A stretch of DNA of 64,000 bases, from NCBI GenBank assembly GCA_028829895.1, contig CM054184.1:29233701-29297700 (forward strand), written 5' to 3'. Positions within the stretch are counted from its first letter, which is position 1; each line of letters begins with the position of its first letter. The notes beneath the pieces are model-generated. The model was not told the origin of the DNA. It saw only the letters and a program-made list of their open reading frames with translations, and made no database searches. Both the position numbers and the translations under genes were made by a program. This document shows, one piece after another, positions 61,946-64,000 of this stretch. Source of the DNA: Sinotaia quadrata (Eukaryota; Mollusca; Gastropoda; Architaenioglossa; Viviparidae).

Positions 61946-62760
61946 TTTACTTCAATTTTAAGTACTTTTTCAATTTTTACTTTAATTTTAAGTACTTCAA
62001 TTTTACTGCAGTGTACTCATTTATTGAATAAAATCACTCGAGTGAAACAATTTTATTCTAACAAACCAATATTATTTTGTTATAATTTATTAGTTCTACC
62101 CTAGTCAATAAATGTTGCACTTTATTCTAACACTTTATTCTAACAAACCAATAGTATTTTGTTATAATTTATTAGATCTACCCTAGTCAATAAATGTTGC
62201 ACTTAATGTGTCTATTGTTCTTTGACGGCGGATTTAATTTCTAACGTACCAATTATGTTGTAACGTACTAATCTTGCTCTTGTTCATAAAACTTTAACAC
62301 ATTATGAAATCAAATTATAAAAACAAACATTCAATGATGTTGCTTTTTCTTATAAGACACAAAGGGGTGAAAATGCGTTGCTTGTTTTAGATAATAAAGT
62401 TTGGCGAACAGGCCCTGGTCCTAGATTCGCCGGAAAACAGCGTGGGTGTATTCGCAATAACTCGCTTCAATAATAGAGCACTGATTGGAATTAAACACAA
62501 AGATGTCTGCATGCTGTTCAAGAGTTTGGGTGCAACAATTACATTAGAAATAAAAAATTCACATAATTCAAAAGTGTTAAACCTAAGTGTGTAGAAAATT
62601 GTGTAGTTGTAAGACTGACAACTTTCAACAGCAGGAAACAGTACATTGTTCCTAAGTAAGAGAACACTTTAAACTATAAGAGTACTCATTACAAACGGTT
62701 AATGTAGAAAATAAATAGAAACGATTTTTGCCTGTTCTCTATACATGATCAGAAATGTGC
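61945..62760. other. Unique region with one 70-bp direct duplication
   Basis: TTCTAACAAACCAATA to CCCTAGTCAATAAATGTTGC occurs at 62,055 and 62,140. The rest is unique. Confidence 0.6.
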
Positions 62761-62763
62761 ATT

Positions 62764-62871
<108 letters not shown>

Positions 62872-63214
62872 ATTTAAGTAACTTTATTCCAAGCACTTTA
62901 CATATACTCAATACAAAATAAATTTTGAAAGTCAATGTACAGGCAGTAGCATTCCTAGGACAATACAAATCACTATTAACAAAGACCGATGAAGAAAATC
63001 TGTCAATCTGTTGAAGTATGTGAACAGATGATAGCTAATCAAAATATTAATTTTAAATATAGGTGGGCAATTTCCATCTGAATATTTCTAAAATGAATGA
63101 ATTTAATTGCAGTTGTCTTTTCTAGTGACACATAGACATATCAATAGCTAAAATTAATAAAAACTAACGTATTCATTCGTTCATGTGTAAGAAAAATATA
63201 AAAACTTCTTTCTT
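62872..63214. other. Unique AT-rich DNA
   Basis: Nothing supported. Confidence 0.5.
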
Positions 63215-63575
63215 AGTTTCATGCTAACTTGTCTGTTCACTGTCTAACTTCATGCTAACTTATCTGTTCACTGTCTAATTCATGCTAATTTGTCTGTTCA
63301 CTGTCTAACTTCATGCTAACTTATCTGTTCACTGTCTAATTCATGCTAATTTGTCTGTTCACTGTCTAACTTCATGCTAACTTGTCTGTTCACTGTCTAA
63401 TTCATGCTAATTTGTCTGTTCACTGTCTAACTTCATGCTAACTTGTCTGTTCACTGTCTAACTTCATGCTAACTTATCTGTTCACTGTCTAATTCATGCT
63501 AACTTGTCTGTTCACTGTCTAACTTCATGCTAACTTGTCTGTTCACTGTCTAACTTCATGCTAACTTATCTGAGC
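63215..63575. repeat. 30/31-bp minisatellite, about 12 copies
   Basis: Units of TTCATGCTAACTTGTCTGTT then CACTGTCTAAC. A TAATTCATGCTAATTT version (one base shorter) alternates with the standard one in the left half, giving dimers. Confidence 0.95.
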
Positions 63576-63879
63576 AAAGCATGACTGCATATGTTGCCCG
63601 TACGCATTTTGGCGCATTTTATCTGATTAAAAATGGTAAAGTGCCCATAGAACTGGCTTCCAAAGGCATCCAAGCATTTCCAGCCCTGAGCTCTGAACCG
63701 CTTTTACCCAAAAGAACTTTTCCAATACATCGGTAATTGACGCTTTCCTCCCAATCGCGACTGGACATTGTGTTTAGTGAATTTTATTATTTACATTTTA
63801 TGACATTCCTTGAAATAATACTACAACTCTAATATATGTTATTATATGTTATAATGCCTGCCATGGTGATGATGTTTGG

Positions 63880-64000
63880 ATAATGTATTACTGTAGTAAT
63901 TTAGTAGTGCCAGTATTCCTTCATGTAGTGACTCTACTAGTCCTTCGTGTTATAGTGCTACTAGTCCTTCGTATTATAGTGCTACTAGACCTTCATGTAA
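63880..64000. repeat. About 25-30 bp repeat running off the right edge
   Basis: Units of AGTGCTACTAGTCCTTCGTG then TTAT, at least three copies, continuing beyond 64,000. Confidence 0.8.

Overview
The window is eukaryotic nuclear DNA, most likely from an invertebrate animal. The evidence is one multi-exon gene with GT-AG introns, strong AT richness, long (CA)n, (GATA)n and (GA)n microsatellites, a tRNA-derived SINE-like fragment and a hAT-type MITE. A lophotrochozoan such as a gastropod mollusc is my best guess. That guess rests on the general look of the protein and the repeats, not on a diagnostic sequence.

Layout. The minus strand from 25929 down to 184 carries one gene, open at the left window edge. 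I could assemble 15 coding exons by eye. They join in frame without a stop into 594 codons (1782 nt) and begin with a signal peptide. The product looks like an uncharacterised secreted TIM-barrel protein related in style to glycosidases, with motifs such as LGYWTDGG, AYYYYHTEP, YVQYDSWFYP, AHNRYW, YEQDWLDNEF, QYCMSNPRH and DGLILKPSRPA. The C-terminus lies beyond position 1. I know of no assigned function for this family.

From 26 to 60 kb I find no gene I can support. This part is a dense series of minisatellites (period about 20-60 bp) and microsatellites separated by AT-rich unique DNA. Around 60.7-61.45 kb a short GC-richer, CpG-containing island has E-boxes, a GC box, a TATA-like element and a good splice donor. 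It looks like the promoter and noncoding first exon of a plus-strand gene lying to the right. A weaker candidate of the same kind lies at 56.0-56.57 kb.

The most unusual feature is the relation between the minisatellites and the gene. At least four arrays start at an exon-intron boundary and carry copies of that boundary: the exon 12 acceptor (10 extra copies), the exon 3 donor (12 extra copies), the exon 14 donor region and the exon 15 donor. The result is rows of decoy splice sites on the intronic side of the real site. Several arrays also show higher-order structure (near 36.9 kb and 42.9-44.07 kb). One decamer, GTCACGTGA[CT], which matches the CLEAR/TFEB-type E-box, occurs three times outside the gene.
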